NCBI RefSeq assembly: GCF_018842675.1
Contig: NZ_JAGTWO010000004.1
Span: 2,418,001 to 2,482,000 of the forward strand
Direction of reading: 5' to 3'
Length of the DNA: 64,000 bases
Source: Candidatus Pantoea bituminis
GTDB lineage: Bacteria; Pseudomonadota; Gammaproteobacteria; Enterobacterales; Enterobacteriaceae
The translations under genes were made by a program, and so were the position numbers. The notes beneath the pieces are model-generated. The model did not search any database. It saw only the letters and a program-made list of their open reading frames with translations, and was not told where the DNA came from. How positions within the stretch are numbered: the first letter of the stretch is position 1; each line of letters starts with the position of its first letter. Shown one piece after another: positions 41,719-52,263 of the stretch.

Positions 41719-42500
41719 AATTCGTCCTTCTGCCCGGGTTTGCGCACGGTTACGTGAATGTAGCGCCCTAAGCTCAAAAAGGGTTCCTGACGGCAATAGC
41801 GCCGCTCCATCTCAATGATCTCTTCGTCGCTTTTCGGCTCGCCTTTAGGCGGCTTCATGTAGTCACTGAAAACCCGAATGCCCGCACGTTGCTCGATAAC
41901 AAATCCACACGCTTCAAGCCAACGATAAACGTCATCAGGATTGCGCGGGAAATCGGGTGACAACGTACGCTTTTTACGTTTGGTTAAATTGGTTCGCAGA
42001 TAGCCAAAATTGCCGAGTGTTAAGGTGCGTAGCGTTAAGCCATGCAGGTTATAAAACATCAGCGAAAGCACCCCGCCAGGTCGCAAAACATCGAACAAGG
42101 CTTTAAGAACTTTCTCAGGCTCAGCGACCCATTCAAGCACAGCGTGAAACAATACCAGATCCACTGGCGTATCCAAATGTTCGCCCACCTGCTGGGCGCT
42201 AATTTGTTTGAATTGCATGTTCTGGCTCACACCCAGCGCTTCAGCATTTTCCTGCGCACGGCGAAGCATCTCAGCGGAGAGATCGCACAATAAAATCTGA
42301 TGCCCTCGCGCTGCCAGGCCACTGGAGATTTGTCCAACACCGCCCCCCGCATCCAGAATCTTTAACGGTTCAGCTGACAGGCTGGGAATAATGGTTTCAA
42401 GCTCATCCCACAAGATCGCCTGACGTATTAGTCCTTTGGTGGTGCCGTAAATATTTTGCGAAAATTTTTCCGCGAGATCGTCAAAGTTGCGATCCTGCAT
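41715..42500 (-). CDS. cmoM: tRNA 5-carboxymethoxyuridine methyltransferase CmoM (SmtA)
   Basis: The 261-residue class I SAM-dependent methyltransferase has the glycine-rich motif [16 protein letters not shown] and the acidic LCDLSAEML. It matches E. coli CmoM (formerly SmtA), which methylates cmo5U34 to mcmo5U34 in tRNAs. It is the first gene of the cmoM-mukFEB operon, coupled to mukF by ATGA, and divergent from elyC across 125 bases. Confidence 0.96.
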   Translation of the reverse strand: MQDRNFDDLAEKFSQNIYGTTKGLIRQAILWDELETIIPSLSAEPLKILDAGGGVGQISSGLAARGHQILLCDLSAEMLRRAQENAEALGVSQNMQFKQISAQQVGEHLDTPVDLVLFHAVLEWVAEPEKVLKALFDVLRPGGVLSLMFYNLHGLTLRTLTLGNFGYLRTNLTKRKKRTLSPDFPRNPDDVYRWLEACGFVIEQRAGIRVFSDYMKPPKGEPKSDEEIIEMERRYCRQEPFLSLGRYIHVTVRKPGQKDEL

Positions 42501-42625
42501 GGCGCTGGCTCCGGTATGCTGCGGTGAGACTTGTGCTATTTTGTCACAGGCACCAGAAGAATGAACCTTTCATCCTGTTCTTCTCTTCCAGCTGCTGTTT
42601 TTTCGGACAACAGGAGAGTTTTTAG

Positions 42626-43409
42626 ATGCTTTTTAGCCTGAAAAAAGCGGTGGGCGGTCTGTTACTTCCCTGCCGTTTCTGCTATTGCTGATGGCTTTGG
42701 GTATTTTACTGCTTTGGTGTAGCCGATGGCAGAAAAGCGGCAAAATAGTGATCTCAGTCAGCTGGCTTGTTTTACTGTTATTGAGCCTACAACCTGTTGC
42801 CGATCGCCTGCTTTTCCCTCTGGAAAATCGTTACGCAACCTGGAACGGTGCAGAAAAGGTGGATTATATCGTGGTGCTGGGTGGCGGTTATACCTTCAAT
42901 CCGAATTGGGCGCCCAGTTCAAATTTAGTGGGCAATAGTTTGCCAAGAGTAACGGAAGGCGTGCGGCAATGGCGGCGCAATCCTGATTCCACGATGATAT
43001 TCACTGGCGCAGCGGGGGACAGAACCCCAGAAGCAATGCGTGGGTGGCAGCCTCAGTGGCTGAAAGCCTGGGCGTACCGCCTGAGCAGATTAAGATTCTC
43101 GATCAACCTAAAGATACCGAAGAGGAAGCGCTGGCGGTGAAAAGGCAAGTTAGTCAGCACCCTTTCCTGCTCATCAGTTCTGCTAATCATCTGCCCAGAG
43201 CGATGCAATTTTTTCAGGCTGCTGGATTGAATCCGATTGCAGCACCGGCTAATCAGATGGCCATTACCTCACCCTTAAACTGGTGGGAGCGCGCCATACC
43301 TTCGCCGCTTTGGTTGGGCCACAGCGAACGCGCTGTTTACGAAACGTTGGGGCAAGCCTGGCAACGCGTAAAGGCTGATGATTTACCGCTAACCGAGCCA
43401 GGGAAGTAG
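42626..43409 (+). CDS. elyC: Envelope biogenesis factor ElyC (two frameshifts in this sequence)
   Basis: This DUF218 inner-membrane protein has two N-terminal helices and a periplasmic domain starting near KVDYIVVLGGGYTFNP. It starts at the ATG at 42626 (MLFSLKKAVGGLLLP) with CAGGAGAG upstream. Two single-base losses break it. CCC at 42668-42670 needs one more C to read LLLPLPFLLLLMALG. The five-G run at 43014-43018 needs one more G to read FTGAAGGQNPRSNAWVAASV. Repaired length is 261 residues (E. coli 259). ElyC affects peptidoglycan and lipid-carrier metabolism in E. coli. Its 3' end overlaps convergent ycbJ by 21 bases. Confidence 0.9.
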
Positions 43410-44282
43410 CTGCTGACGCGCATGGTCAAAACGCGGGCGATCAAATTCGCCGCTATGGATCAAGGTATCGATGCAATCCCATAATTGATAGACCCAACGC
43501 CGCCAGACAAATCCTTCTGAAACCGGTGCGCGCTGTAAGTAATCATGCAGCAGCGCCGTTTCTGCAGCTGACTCGCCTAAATGGATCAGCTCATATTCAC
43601 GCGGTGCCCAGAGAATATTTCCCGGCTGCGTCATCGCGATGAGCTGATCGCTGCGCGCATTTTTTATCATGCTTTGTAATCGCACATTGCCATGAAGCAT
43701 TACACAGGGATCATCGAAGTCCCGCAACAAATGGGCTAATCGCTCGCGACAGCGAAATAAAATTTGGCGATCTTCAAGCGTGAAGTAAGGCGGCCGCAAA
43801 TAGCTCATTGTTGCCCATAGAACTTCAACCCGCTGTTTAAACCATGCAGGCCAACTATTCTCTTGGGTGCTGTCAACCGTGCCGACTAAACCATGACTGT
43901 CGATGCGATGCCAGGCCAACAAGCCTTCAACCACCTGTTCGCAAAATTCCTGCCATCGCGCAGCGTCGCGGGTGGGCGCTTCTGCCGACACGCCATTGAG
44001 TCGCGCCAACAGCAACATTTCGTGCACTGGCTTTTGTTGGCTAATGACCACGCCATAAACTGCAGGCACGGCAATTAATCCTTCATGGCCTAGTAATGCC
44101 AGCTTTTTGGCTTCGAGCGCGGCACGCCCTTGATGGCGATAATATTTCGCTATCAGCGGCATCGGCTTGCCATCATGATCGTACAAGGCATAAAGCCGGG
44201 TTGGAGGCTGTTCACTGATGGTTTCCAGACGACTGATTTTTTCACCCAGCACCAGCGTTAATTCAGCTTTCAGGTGTTCCAT
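43389..44282 (-). CDS. ycbJ: Putative phosphotransferase-like protein YcbJ
   Basis: The 297-residue protein has the same length as E. coli YcbJ, an aminoglycoside phosphotransferase/choline kinase-like family member of unknown substrate. A kinase-like N-lobe lysine region (MPLIAKYYRHQG) and a catalytic-loop-like VMLHGNVRLQSMIK are visible; the usual HGD is HGN, so activity is uncertain. The ribosome site AGGAGGA precedes the ATG. It is convergent with elyC, with a 21-base overlap of the coding ends. Confidence 0.9.
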   Translation of the reverse strand: MEHLKAELTLVLGEKISRLETISEQPPTRLYALYDHDGKPMPLIAKYYRHQGRAALEAKKLALLGHEGLIAVPAVYGVVISQQKPVHEMLLLARLNGVSAEAPTRDAARWQEFCEQVVEGLLAWHRIDSHGLVGTVDSTQENSWPAWFKQRVEVLWATMSYLRPPYFTLEDRQILFRCRERLAHLLRDFDDPCVMLHGNVRLQSMIKNARSDQLIAMTQPGNILWAPREYELIHLGESAAETALLHDYLQRAPVSEGFVWRRWVYQLWDCIDTLIHSGEFDRPRFDHARQQLLPWLG

Positions 44283-44368
44283 ACGTCATCCTCCTGAGAT
44301 GAAATATCACACTATCCTGGAGGGCTTGATCATAAGAAGTTTAGAAGTGGATCAACTTTTTGACATAA

Positions 44369-44395
44369 GCCGGGGAAGTGTTCCCCGGCCTTTTT
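44369..44395. terminator. Strong hairpin just after kdsB, with the T run on the plus strand
   Basis: GCCGGGGAA-GTG-TTCCCCGGC is a perfect 9-base stem. CTTTTT follows on the plus strand and covers the kdsB stop codon. On the minus strand, the direction of kdsB, the hairpin is followed by TTATGTC, a poor U tract. Confidence 0.6.
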
Positions 44396-45143
44396 AAGCT
44401 TGCATGGCTAAACGCACGCGCACTAAATCTTCTGGGGTATCGACACCCACGCTCGGAATGGTTTTAGCCACAGCGACATGGATTTTTTCGCCGTACCACA
44501 ACACGCGAAGTTGCTCGAGCAGTTCGATTTGCTCTAGCGGACACGGCGCCCAGGCAATATAGCGACGGATAAATCCAGCGCGATAGGCATAAATGCCAAT
44601 ATGACGCAGCAGTGTGTCACCAATAATGTCACGAGACGCCGCATAGCGCTCACGATCCCAGGGAATGGTCGCACGCGAAAAATAGAGTGCATAGCCCTGT
44701 GCATCCATTACCACTTTTACGGCATTGGGATTGAATGCTTCTTCAGCATCGGTGATCGGCACAGCTAGCGTGGCCATACCTGCATCAGCTTTTGCCAGGT
44801 TGGTTGCGACCTGACGAACGATATCCGCAGGGATCATCGGCTCGTCGCCCTGCACGTTTACAATGATCTCATCATCAGCAAACTGATATTTTTCGATCAC
44901 TTCAGCCAAACGTTCTGTGCCCGATTGATGATCGGCGCGCGTCATGCAGACTTCGCCGCCAGCAGCTTCAACCGCTTTTGCCACGTCGGGATGATCGGTT
45001 GCGACAATGACCCGGCTGGCACCGGATTCACGTGCACGCTCCATGACATGCACCACCATTGGCTTGCCATGAATATCGACCAACGGTTTTCCAGGCAAAC
45101 GCGTAGAAGCATAGCGCGCAGGAATGATGGCAATAAAACTCAT
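44394..45143 (-). CDS. kdsB: 3-deoxy-manno-octulosonate cytidylyltransferase KdsB
   Basis: The 249-residue cytosolic enzyme (E. coli 248) activates Kdo as CMP-Kdo for the LPS inner core. The N-terminal nucleotide-binding loop ([20 protein letters not shown]) and metal-site [11 protein letters not shown] are clear. Its ATG overlaps the ycaR stop (ATGA). It lies in a run of LPS and envelope genes on the same strand (msbA, lpxK, ycaQ, ycaR, kdsB). Confidence 0.97.
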   Translation of the reverse strand: MSFIAIIPARYASTRLPGKPLVDIHGKPMVVHVMERARESGASRVIVATDHPDVAKAVEAAGGEVCMTRADHQSGTERLAEVIEKYQFADDEIIVNVQGDEPMIPADIVRQVATNLAKADAGMATLAVPITDAEEAFNPNAVKVVMDAQGYALYFSRATIPWDRERYAASRDIIGDTLLRHIGIYAYRAGFIRRYIAWAPCPLEQIELLEQLRVLWYGEKIHVAVAKTIPSVGVDTPEDLVRVRLAMQA

Positions 45144-45322
45144 GGATGAATCTCTTCAATCGACAATGTACGGGCTTCATTTTCAAGTAAAACCGGAATG
45201 CCATCGCGCACCGGGAATGCCAGCGCATCCGGTTTGCAGATCAGTTCTTGTTGAGCATTGTTGTAATACAGCTTGCCATTACAAACTGGGCAGGCAACGA
45301 TTTCGAGTAAACGGTGATCCAT
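45140..45322 (-). CDS. ycaR: Small zinc-ribbon-like protein YcaR (Trm112 family)
   Basis: The 60-residue protein starts [20 protein letters not shown], with the CPVC pair of a Trm112-like fold. A strong AAGGAGG ribosome site precedes the ATG at 45322; the open frame continues 186 bases upstream but that part is not conserved. In E. coli the gene sits between ycaQ and kdsB in the same way. Function is not established. Confidence 0.94.
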   Translation of the reverse strand: MDHRLLEIVACPVCNGKLYYNNAQQELICKPDALAFPVRDGIPVLLENEARTLSIEEIHP

Positions 45323-45404
45323 ATATCCTCCTTCAAGGACCGAATTCTTAGGCTTCAAGCATACCATAGCGAAAGCATCGCGACTGTACGGAAACCGGAT
45401 GAGG

Positions 45405-46631
45405 TTACGCACCTTTGCTGTTGATGCTCCACGACGAACTCCATGCATAAAGCAACGCTTTTGGAGCCTGTTCAATAATAACCTGTTCTGCATCTTGCCA
45501 GGCTGCAAACCGCGTAATGGCTCGTTGAAAATCCTGAATAAATGAGGGGGACAGACGTGTGTTATCTTCCAGCCACAGGTTTTTAATCACGAGCTGGTTG
45601 GACTTACGCACCATGCGGGCATCCAGCCGTGCTTTAATTTGGCCGCGATGTAAGAAAGGCAATACGAAATAGCCATATTTGCGTTTCGCTTCAGGCGTAT
45701 AACACTCGATGCGGTAATCAAAATCGAACAGTTCTAGCACACGCTTACGATCCCATACCACGGGATCAAAAGGTGATAACAGTGCGCTATGGCTGGCGGA
45801 AAGAGGGGAATCAAGCAGCGAAAGAGAATCGCGATGCAGCCACATATCACCGAGACCCGCCACGTTGACGGCCACAATGTCACCATTAGCCTGCATCTGC
45901 GTCAAAAAGGGCTTAAGCGCAACACGCTTTAGGCGGTAATAATCAGGCAACCAGGCAGCGCGAAAAATTCCCAGACTGCGAGCGCTATTGAGTAGCATGA
46001 GGTTGATCGCCTCAGCTTCATCAATGCTATGTAATTCATCTTGCCACTCAGGCATTACGCGGCTGCGTAAATCATAAACGCGTTGGAAATTTCGCCTTTC
46101 TGCTACCATCAATTCCCCTGCGCTAAAGAGATTTTCCAGATGCCGTTTATGCGGCTTCCATGCCCACCAGCCTGGTTTATGATTGTCGCCACTCGCAAAA
46201 TCCGCAGCCCTTACAGGGCCATTTAGCCTGATGTGTTCAAGCAGATCGGTAATCTCTTGCTGATGTTCGCTCATCCAGGTTGCGTTATATTTCCAACCCA
46301 GTTTCTCGGGTGACAACATGCGATGACGCAGCAGCTTGTAATCCGCGCGAGGAATAAAGCACGCTTCATGCGCCCAGTATTCAAACAATTCGCCCTGCTT
46401 CAGCGCCTGCTCTAACCATGACGAGGGATAATGGCCAAGGCGGCTGAATAGCACCAGATAGGGACTTCGCGCCACGACATTAATGGTATCGATTTGCAGC
46501 AGTGACATACGCGAGACGCAATCAATAAGATCTTGAAAGCGTGCGCGACGAAGAGGTGTGCGCAGCATTCCCTGCGCAGCAAGATGAAGATTTCGAGCCT
46601 GTTGTAACGAAAGTGAATGTGTAACGTTCAT
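45405..46631 (-). CDS. ycaQ: DNA glycosylase YcaQ (AlkZ-like, HTH_42 superfamily)
   Basis: The 408-residue protein (E. coli 410) is a winged-helix DNA glycosylase of the AlkZ/AlkX superfamily, which unhooks interstrand cross-links. The catalytic QID motif is visible in [20 protein letters not shown], with [10 protein letters not shown] and [17 protein letters not shown] further on. It is 28 bases downstream of lpxK in an LPS operon, an arrangement shared with E. coli rather than a functional hint. Confidence 0.94.
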   Translation of the reverse strand: MNVTHSLSLQQARNLHLAAQGMLRTPLRRARFQDLIDCVSRMSLLQIDTINVVARSPYLVLFSRLGHYPSSWLEQALKQGELFEYWAHEACFIPRADYKLLRHRMLSPEKLGWKYNATWMSEHQQEITDLLEHIRLNGPVRAADFASGDNHKPGWWAWKPHKRHLENLFSAGELMVAERRNFQRVYDLRSRVMPEWQDELHSIDEAEAINLMLLNSARSLGIFRAAWLPDYYRLKRVALKPFLTQMQANGDIVAVNVAGLGDMWLHRDSLSLLDSPLSASHSALLSPFDPVVWDRKRVLELFDFDYRIECYTPEAKRKYGYFVLPFLHRGQIKARLDARMVRKSNQLVIKNLWLEDNTRLSPSFIQDFQRAITRFAAWQDAEQVIIEQAPKALLYAWSSSWSINSKGA

Positions 46632-46659
46632 CCTCTTCCTTATCCGACATCACCTGTAA

Positions 46660-47661
46660 TTAATGATGCGGATCAGGCGAAGGTTTACGGCAAAGTTGTT
46701 CAATATCATTCAGTAAAGGCTCAACACCTTCACCCCGCAAATCAGCATCAACCGGTAAATACCACCAGTTTGGTTGCGCAAAAGCTCGACATTTCACCGC
46801 GTCTTTTTCTGTCATAAGCAGGTTCTGACCCGCTAAAAGCAAACGTGATAATTCTTCTTTGCTGTAAGCATGATGATCGGCAAAGGCAATTTCCGCTAGT
46901 GGCGTCAAACCCTGTTGCTTGAGCGTAGTGAAAAAGCGGGGTGGATGGCCAATTCCAGCCATTGCCACAACGTTTTCAAGTTGTTGGATGGATAGCTGCT
47001 CGCCAGTGAGTAAATTAGTTGCCTGACCGGGCTGTAAAAACATCGTCATTTCACCCGGCTGTGCTTCACCACCATTGACGATAATGGCATCGACTTCTTT
47101 GAGGCGTGAAGCTCGCTCACGCATCGGGCCTGCGGGTAGCCACCAACCGTTACCAAAACGACGTACGCCATCTACTACTACGATCTCTTTATCACGTTGC
47201 AACGCGTAGTGTTGTAATCCGTCATCAGTCACAACAACGTCAATGTCGCCACCTTCAAGCAATGCTTCAATAGCTAAACGTCGTTTCGGGGCCACCGCGA
47301 CGAGTGCCCCCGTGCGTTGGGCAATAAGAACCGGTTCATCACCCGCTTGTTCGGTGGAGGTGTCAGCATTCACCCGCAGCGGGTAATGATCAGCTTTACC
47401 GCCGTATCCGCGTGAAACTACGCCGACCTGTAAGCCACGCTGTTGTAATGCTTGTACCAACCAGATCACCACAGGCGTTTTACCGTTACCGCCCGCGGTG
47501 AGATTCCCCACCACCACCACCGGAACCGGCGCTCGCCAACTTTTACGCCAGCCTCGTTGGTAGCTGTAACGAATCAAAGTAGAGATCGCCCCGTAGAGCA
47601 GGCTTAGTGGCCATAACAGCAACCACAGCGGCGATCGTCCACTCCAGATACGTTCAATCAT
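46660..47661 (-). CDS. lpxK: Tetraacyldisaccharide 4'-kinase LpxK
   Basis: The 333-residue inner-membrane kinase phosphorylates the 4' position of the lipid A disaccharide. An N-terminal membrane helix ([15 protein letters not shown]) is followed by the Walker A-like AGGNGKT at residues 56-62 and VVTDDGLQH. The start codon overlaps the msbA stop (ATGA), coupling lipid A synthesis to its flippase. Confidence 0.97.
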   Translation of the reverse strand: MIERIWSGRSPLWLLLWPLSLLYGAISTLIRYSYQRGWRKSWRAPVPVVVVGNLTAGGNGKTPVVIWLVQALQQRGLQVGVVSRGYGGKADHYPLRVNADTSTEQAGDEPVLIAQRTGALVAVAPKRRLAIEALLEGGDIDVVVTDDGLQHYALQRDKEIVVVDGVRRFGNGWWLPAGPMRERASRLKEVDAIIVNGGEAQPGEMTMFLQPGQATNLLTGEQLSIQQLENVVAMAGIGHPPRFFTTLKQQGLTPLAEIAFADHHAYSKEELSRLLLAGQNLLMTEKDAVKCRAFAQPNWWYLPVDADLRGEGVEPLLNDIEQLCRKPSPDPHH

Positions 47662-49406
47662 TGGCCAAACTGCATTTTGTGAAGTTGAGCATAAGCCCCT
47701 TTCTCTGCCAGCAGCGTTGCGTGGGTTCCACGCTCTACGATCTGCCCATCTTCAACCACTACAATTTCATCGGCTTTTTCAATGGTAGAAAGGCGATGCG
47801 CGATAACCAATGAGGTACGGTTTTTCTGCAGTTCGTCCAACGCAGCCTGAATAGCGCGCTCTGATTCGGTATCAAGCGCTGACGTCGCTTCATCCAGAAT
47901 CAATATCGGACAGTCACGCAGCAATGCACGCGCAATGGCAATACGTTGACGCTGACCACCTGATAGCAGCACACCATTCTCGCCAATGATCGTATCCAGA
48001 CCGTTATCCATCTTGTTGATGAAGTCCATTGCATGCGCCATTGTTGCCGCTTTCTCAATCTCTTCACGGCTGTACTGTTCACTACGCGCATAAGCGATAT
48101 TATTCGCAATCGTGTCGTTAAACAGATGTACATTTTGAGATACCAGCGCAACCTGGTTACGCAGCGAACGCAGCGTGTATTCACGTAAATCATGTCCATC
48201 CAACAAAATCTCACCCTGTTGAATGTCATAAAAACGTGTCAGCAAGCTTGCCATGGTTGACTTACCTGAACCGGAACGTCCAACCAGCGCAACCGTTTTA
48301 CCTGCAGGTAACGAGAGGTTGATGTTACGCAGCGCAGGCGTATCACGCCCTGGGTAAGTGAAGGTCACCTCGCGGAACTCAATGTCGCCTTTAGCGCGAG
48401 TGATTTCACGCGAGCCGTTGTCGTTTTCCTGCTCACTGTCGAGAATTGAGAACAGCGTTTGGCAAGCAGCCATGCCGCGCTGGAACTGGGCGTTAACGTT
48501 GGTCAGGGATTTCAGTGGGCGCATCAAGGCGATCATTGATGAAAACACGACGGTTATCGTACCGGCCGTTAATGTGTCCATTACGCTTGGAAAGCTCGCC
48601 GCATAGAGCACAAATGCTAATGCGAGTGAAGCGATCAGCTGAATCACCGGATCAGAGATGGATGAGGCTGAAACCAGCTTCATGCCCTGCTGACGCATGC
48701 GATTACTGACTTTGCCAAAGCGCTCAGATTCCACATCCTGACCGCCAAAGATCAACACTTCTTTATGGCCTTTAAGCATCTGTTCCGCGCTGGTTGTCAC
48801 CTGCCCCATCGTGTTTTGCATGTTCTTACTGATGTTACGAAAGCGCTTAGAGACCAGTCTAATAGCAAACGAAACAACCGGAGCCAGCACAATCAGAATC
48901 AATGACAGCTGCCAGCTGTAATAGAACATCATGATAAACAGGCCGATGATTGATGCACCTTCACGCACTACAGTGACTAACGCACTTGAAGAAGAAGAGG
49001 CGACCTGTTCAGAATCGTAGGTAATACGCGACAGTAGTGTCCCGGTCGATTGCTGATCAAAGAAGGCGACCGGCATTCCCATCATGTGGCTAAACAATCG
49101 ACGGCGCATTCTCATTACTACATTTCCCGAGACCCAAGAAATGCAATAGCTAGAGATATAGCTGGTTACGCCTCGTATCAGCATCAAGCCAATTACGGCT
49201 AACGGCATCCATAGCATCACTGATCTGTCTGCTTTGCCAAAACCATCATCCAGTAAAGGCTTCAACAGTGAAAGCATCAGGGTGTCGCCTGCGGCATTGA
49301 GTATCAGGGCTATCGCAGCCACAAATAAACCCGCTTTATGCGGCGCGATCATCGGCCAGAGTCGACGAAATGTCTGCCAGGTTGAGAGATCTTTATCTTG
49401 ATGCAT
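47658..49406 (-). CDS. msbA: Lipid A export ATP-binding/permease protein MsbA
   Basis: The 582-residue protein (same as E. coli) is a homodimeric ABC exporter with six N-terminal membrane helices and a C-terminal ATPase: Walker [10 protein letters not shown], signature LSGGQRQR, Walker [11 protein letters not shown] and switch histidine IAHRLST. It flips core-lipid A across the inner membrane. comEC ends 34 bases upstream, and lpxK is coupled downstream. Confidence 0.98.
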   Translation of the reverse strand: MHQDKDLSTWQTFRRLWPMIAPHKAGLFVAAIALILNAAGDTLMLSLLKPLLDDGFGKADRSVMLWMPLAVIGLMLIRGVTSYISSYCISWVSGNVVMRMRRRLFSHMMGMPVAFFDQQSTGTLLSRITYDSEQVASSSSSALVTVVREGASIIGLFIMMFYYSWQLSLILIVLAPVVSFAIRLVSKRFRNISKNMQNTMGQVTTSAEQMLKGHKEVLIFGGQDVESERFGKVSNRMRQQGMKLVSASSISDPVIQLIASLALAFVLYAASFPSVMDTLTAGTITVVFSSMIALMRPLKSLTNVNAQFQRGMAACQTLFSILDSEQENDNGSREITRAKGDIEFREVTFTYPGRDTPALRNINLSLPAGKTVALVGRSGSGKSTMASLLTRFYDIQQGEILLDGHDLREYTLRSLRNQVALVSQNVHLFNDTIANNIAYARSEQYSREEIEKAATMAHAMDFINKMDNGLDTIIGENGVLLSGGQRQRIAIARALLRDCPILILDEATSALDTESERAIQAALDELQKNRTSLVIAHRLSTIEKADEIVVVEDGQIVERGTHATLLAEKGAYAQLHKMQFGQ

Positions 49407-49440
49407 TATTTATTCACGTTGTTGGAAATAGCCGGCCATT

Positions 49441-51692
49441 CTACCTGGATTCGCGTTTTACGCCAAACCACTGATGATACCAACGGGGCATTAATTGTTC
49501 CCTTAGCGTCGCAACACGCATTTTACCGTTATTAATGAAGAGACTTATTTGACCTGACTGACCTGTGTCAAACCAGTTAAAGCCCGTTTTTTGGTAATTT
49601 TCCAGTACCGATTTTGCAGGCATGCGCCAGGCGTTATAACGTGCTACGGAAGCCAGCGCAGCATGGCCATTCAGGCTTCGCAAAAACAATGATGACGAGG
49701 ATGTTCGGCTACCATGATGCGGAACCTGCACGATATCGACGTTTAAATTATGCTTTTCTAACGCAACCAGTTGCCGCTCTGCTATCGCTTCTATATCGCC
49801 TGTGAGCAACAGTCGAACCTTCCCATCATCTACGCTGATCACGCATGAGTCGTTATTATTTCCAGATGCAGACGCGTTTATCGGCCACAAGACTTGAAAA
49901 TGCAGCTGTTTCCATTGCCACTGAGTTCCACGAATGCACGATAAATGTTCAACATTATTTAATGCGCTTCTCACTTGAATCTGCGGCCAGCGCTGTTTTA
50001 TGGATTCAAGTCCGCCGCTGTGATCGAGATGTTTATGACTGAGAATGATCTGCTGCAACTGCAATTGCTTGCGCTCAAGCCAGGGAATGACAACGCGTCC
50101 TCCGGCATCATCTGTTTTCCAACGTGGGCCGGTATCATACAAAATGGCTTCTCTGCCCTGACTGATTACGATACTTAAACCATGCCCAACATCTAACATA
50201 TCTATTCGCCAGCCCTGTTCAATTTTCTCCTGACGGCTTAATAGCATTGCAATGGCGATAGCACAGCAGCTAAGTGGTGCACTAAAAAAGATTTGTGCCC
50301 GCCAGATAATTAACCCACCCCAAACAAGAAGTGCGAGCAATGAAGCGTTATGTAACGGCCACCAGCCGGTAGGAAGAAGCGTCAAAACATAAACAAGCCC
50401 ACGCAATGTTGAGTCAGCACACCACCAGATGAGTGCTGAGGCTGAGGAAAACGGCAGCATCATGGCAAGCAATATTAACGGAACGGTAATGAACGAGATA
50501 ACCGGCACTGCAATCAAGTTGGCAACCAATGCCGTTACGCTGATGCCATTAAAAAGAGTGACCTGCAGCGGTGCCATTAAAATCATCATGCCAATCTGTA
50601 AATGCAATAATTGCAGCAATAACCAACGTCGCTGATGAAAACGAACCGGTAAAGGAAACCAGTGATACCAAATTAACAGCATGCCCACCGCTAAAGCTGA
50701 AAGCCAAAAACTCTCTGAAAGAACAGTTAATGGATCCGTAATTAATAGCAAGCCAATGCATAACGTCCATATTTGCCAGCCGTTTAGTTGAGCAGCCGCA
50801 ATACGAGTGGCTATCCAAATCGTTAATGCTAACAAGGCTCGCTGAGCAGGCGCGTGCCCGCCTGATAACCAAGTGTAAGTTGCAGCTAAAATCCAACTGG
50901 CGATAAGAGGAAACAGGTAACCGATGCGGTGTGCCGGTAAAAGAAATTGTATACCTCGCGCTAACAGCCACCCCACTCCACCCGCTAACGCTATATGCAT
51001 ACCTGAAATGGCCATGAGATGTGCAGTTCCGGTGTCACGCAACAGCTGACGAGTCGTTTTGCTGAGGTCATTGCGGATGCCAAAAGCCAGAGCCTTAAGC
51101 GTGGCCTGTTGCGAAAGAAACCCGATTTGCGCCTCATGATGTTTAATGAATTGCCAGCGCCAACTACATGCGGATGATTCTGCATCTTGTTTTATGATTC
51201 GCCCCTGCAGTGGGGTGTGATTAGCCAATGCAAAACGCTGGTTATCAAACTCTCCTTCGTTTAACCGTGCATGCACTGCACGCAGCCGAAGTTGCATGCT
51301 CCAGCGCTGTCCGGGGCAATACTTTTGGCTATCACTATCAAATGAGAGCCAGGCAAAACGTGGGGGAAAATAAAGTGATCTCCCTCTTTTAAAAGCCTGA
51401 CTTTAATTTGTTTATTTTCCTGACGAACCTCATCAACAAGGACATAGAACTGTTGAGGCTTGATAGTCAGCTTTTCAATATCATCAACGATCAGGCGAGC
51501 ATCGTGAAGCATCCACACCAGTAACAAGAGCGCAATGCCCGCTATACGTATTGGTTGTATACGGAACTGCAGTAAAACGACCGCAGCACAGAATAAAGCG
51601 AGCAAAATTCCCGGTGCTGGCAGTTGAGGCAACACCAGTAAAGGCAGAGCGGCGATAATCGTTATTCGAGCTAATGCAGTCCATGTCAACAT
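49441..51692 (-). CDS. ycaI: ComEC/Rec2 family DNA uptake channel homolog YcaI (frameshifted in this sequence)
   Basis: The protein has an N-terminal DUF4131 region, a competence membrane domain (DTGTAHLMAISGMHIALAGG) and a C-terminal metallo-beta-lactamase-like domain (SHKHLDHSGG, VPHHGSRTSSSS). As read, it breaks at the four-G run at 51313-51316. One extra base restores SIAPGQRWSMQLRLRAVHARLNEG and about 750 residues (E. coli YcaI 754). The ATG at 51692 has GGATTG upstream and is preferred over the ATG 12 bases earlier. In E. coli it contributes to DNA uptake; its role here is inferred. Confidence 0.92.
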
Positions 51693-51850
51693 AATGCAAT
51701 CCATCTAAAAGATTTCAGCAGTTTGACAAGCTATGACGTATTTAAAAGGTAGGATTTAAGACTTTGGACGCTGTTATGTAGGAAGAGTGATGCTTTGCAT
51801 CTTGCAGAACGTTGATTTGGACGTTGGCTCGCAAAAAGAATTTAAAGCAA

Positions 51851-51877
51851 AAAAAACGACATCCTAAGATGTCGTTT
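51851..51877 (-). terminator. Rho-independent terminator of ihfB
   Basis: On the minus strand, ACGACATC-TTAG-GATGTCGT is a perfect 8-base stem followed by eight T, 21 bases after the ihfB stop. Confidence 0.92.
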
Positions 51878-51895
51878 ATGCGATTCGGTATCGGC

Positions 51896-52180
51896 TTAAC
51901 CGTAGATATTTGCACGATCACGCAATTCTTTGCCTGGCTTGAAGTGGGGAACATACTTACCTTCCAGATCCACTTTGTCACCCGTTTTAGGGTTACGGCC
52001 CGTGCGCGGTGCGCGATAATGCAATGAAAAGCTGCCGAATCCCCGGATTTCAATGCGTTCGCCCTGTGCCAACGTTGTGGCCATGTGCTCAAGCATTTCT
52101 TTTACCGCATCCTCAACGACTTTCGCCGGTATATGAGTATGCTGGCCCGCCAGTCTTTCAATGAGTTCTGACTTGGTCAT
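51896..52180 (-). CDS. ihfB: Integration host factor subunit beta
   Basis: The 94-residue HU-family protein has the same length as E. coli IhfB. It forms the IHF heterodimer with IhfA and bends DNA sharply. The start [20 protein letters not shown] and the arm segment [17 protein letters not shown], with the intercalating proline, are conserved. It lies 83 bases downstream of rpsA, after a hairpin, and ends in a strong terminator. Confidence 0.98.
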   Translation of the reverse strand: MTKSELIERLAGQHTHIPAKVVEDAVKEMLEHMATTLAQGERIEIRGFGSFSLHYRAPRTGRNPKTGDKVDLEGKYVPHFKPGKELRDRANIYG

Positions 52181-52229
52181 TTAACCTCCGGTTAATCCCT
52201 ATTGGAATGTATGACAGCCTTTTACCGAA

Positions 52230-52251
52230 ACCGGGCGGTTTCCCGCCCGGT
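52230..52251 (-). terminator. Hairpin between rpsA and ihfB (terminator or attenuator)
   Basis: ACCGGGCGG and CCGCCCGGT form a perfect 9-base stem around a 4-base loop, 12 bases after the rpsA stop. On the minus strand it is followed by TTCGGTAAAA, a weak U tract, so partial read-through into ihfB is likely. Confidence 0.65.
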
Positions 52252-52263
52252 GCGTTAAGACGA

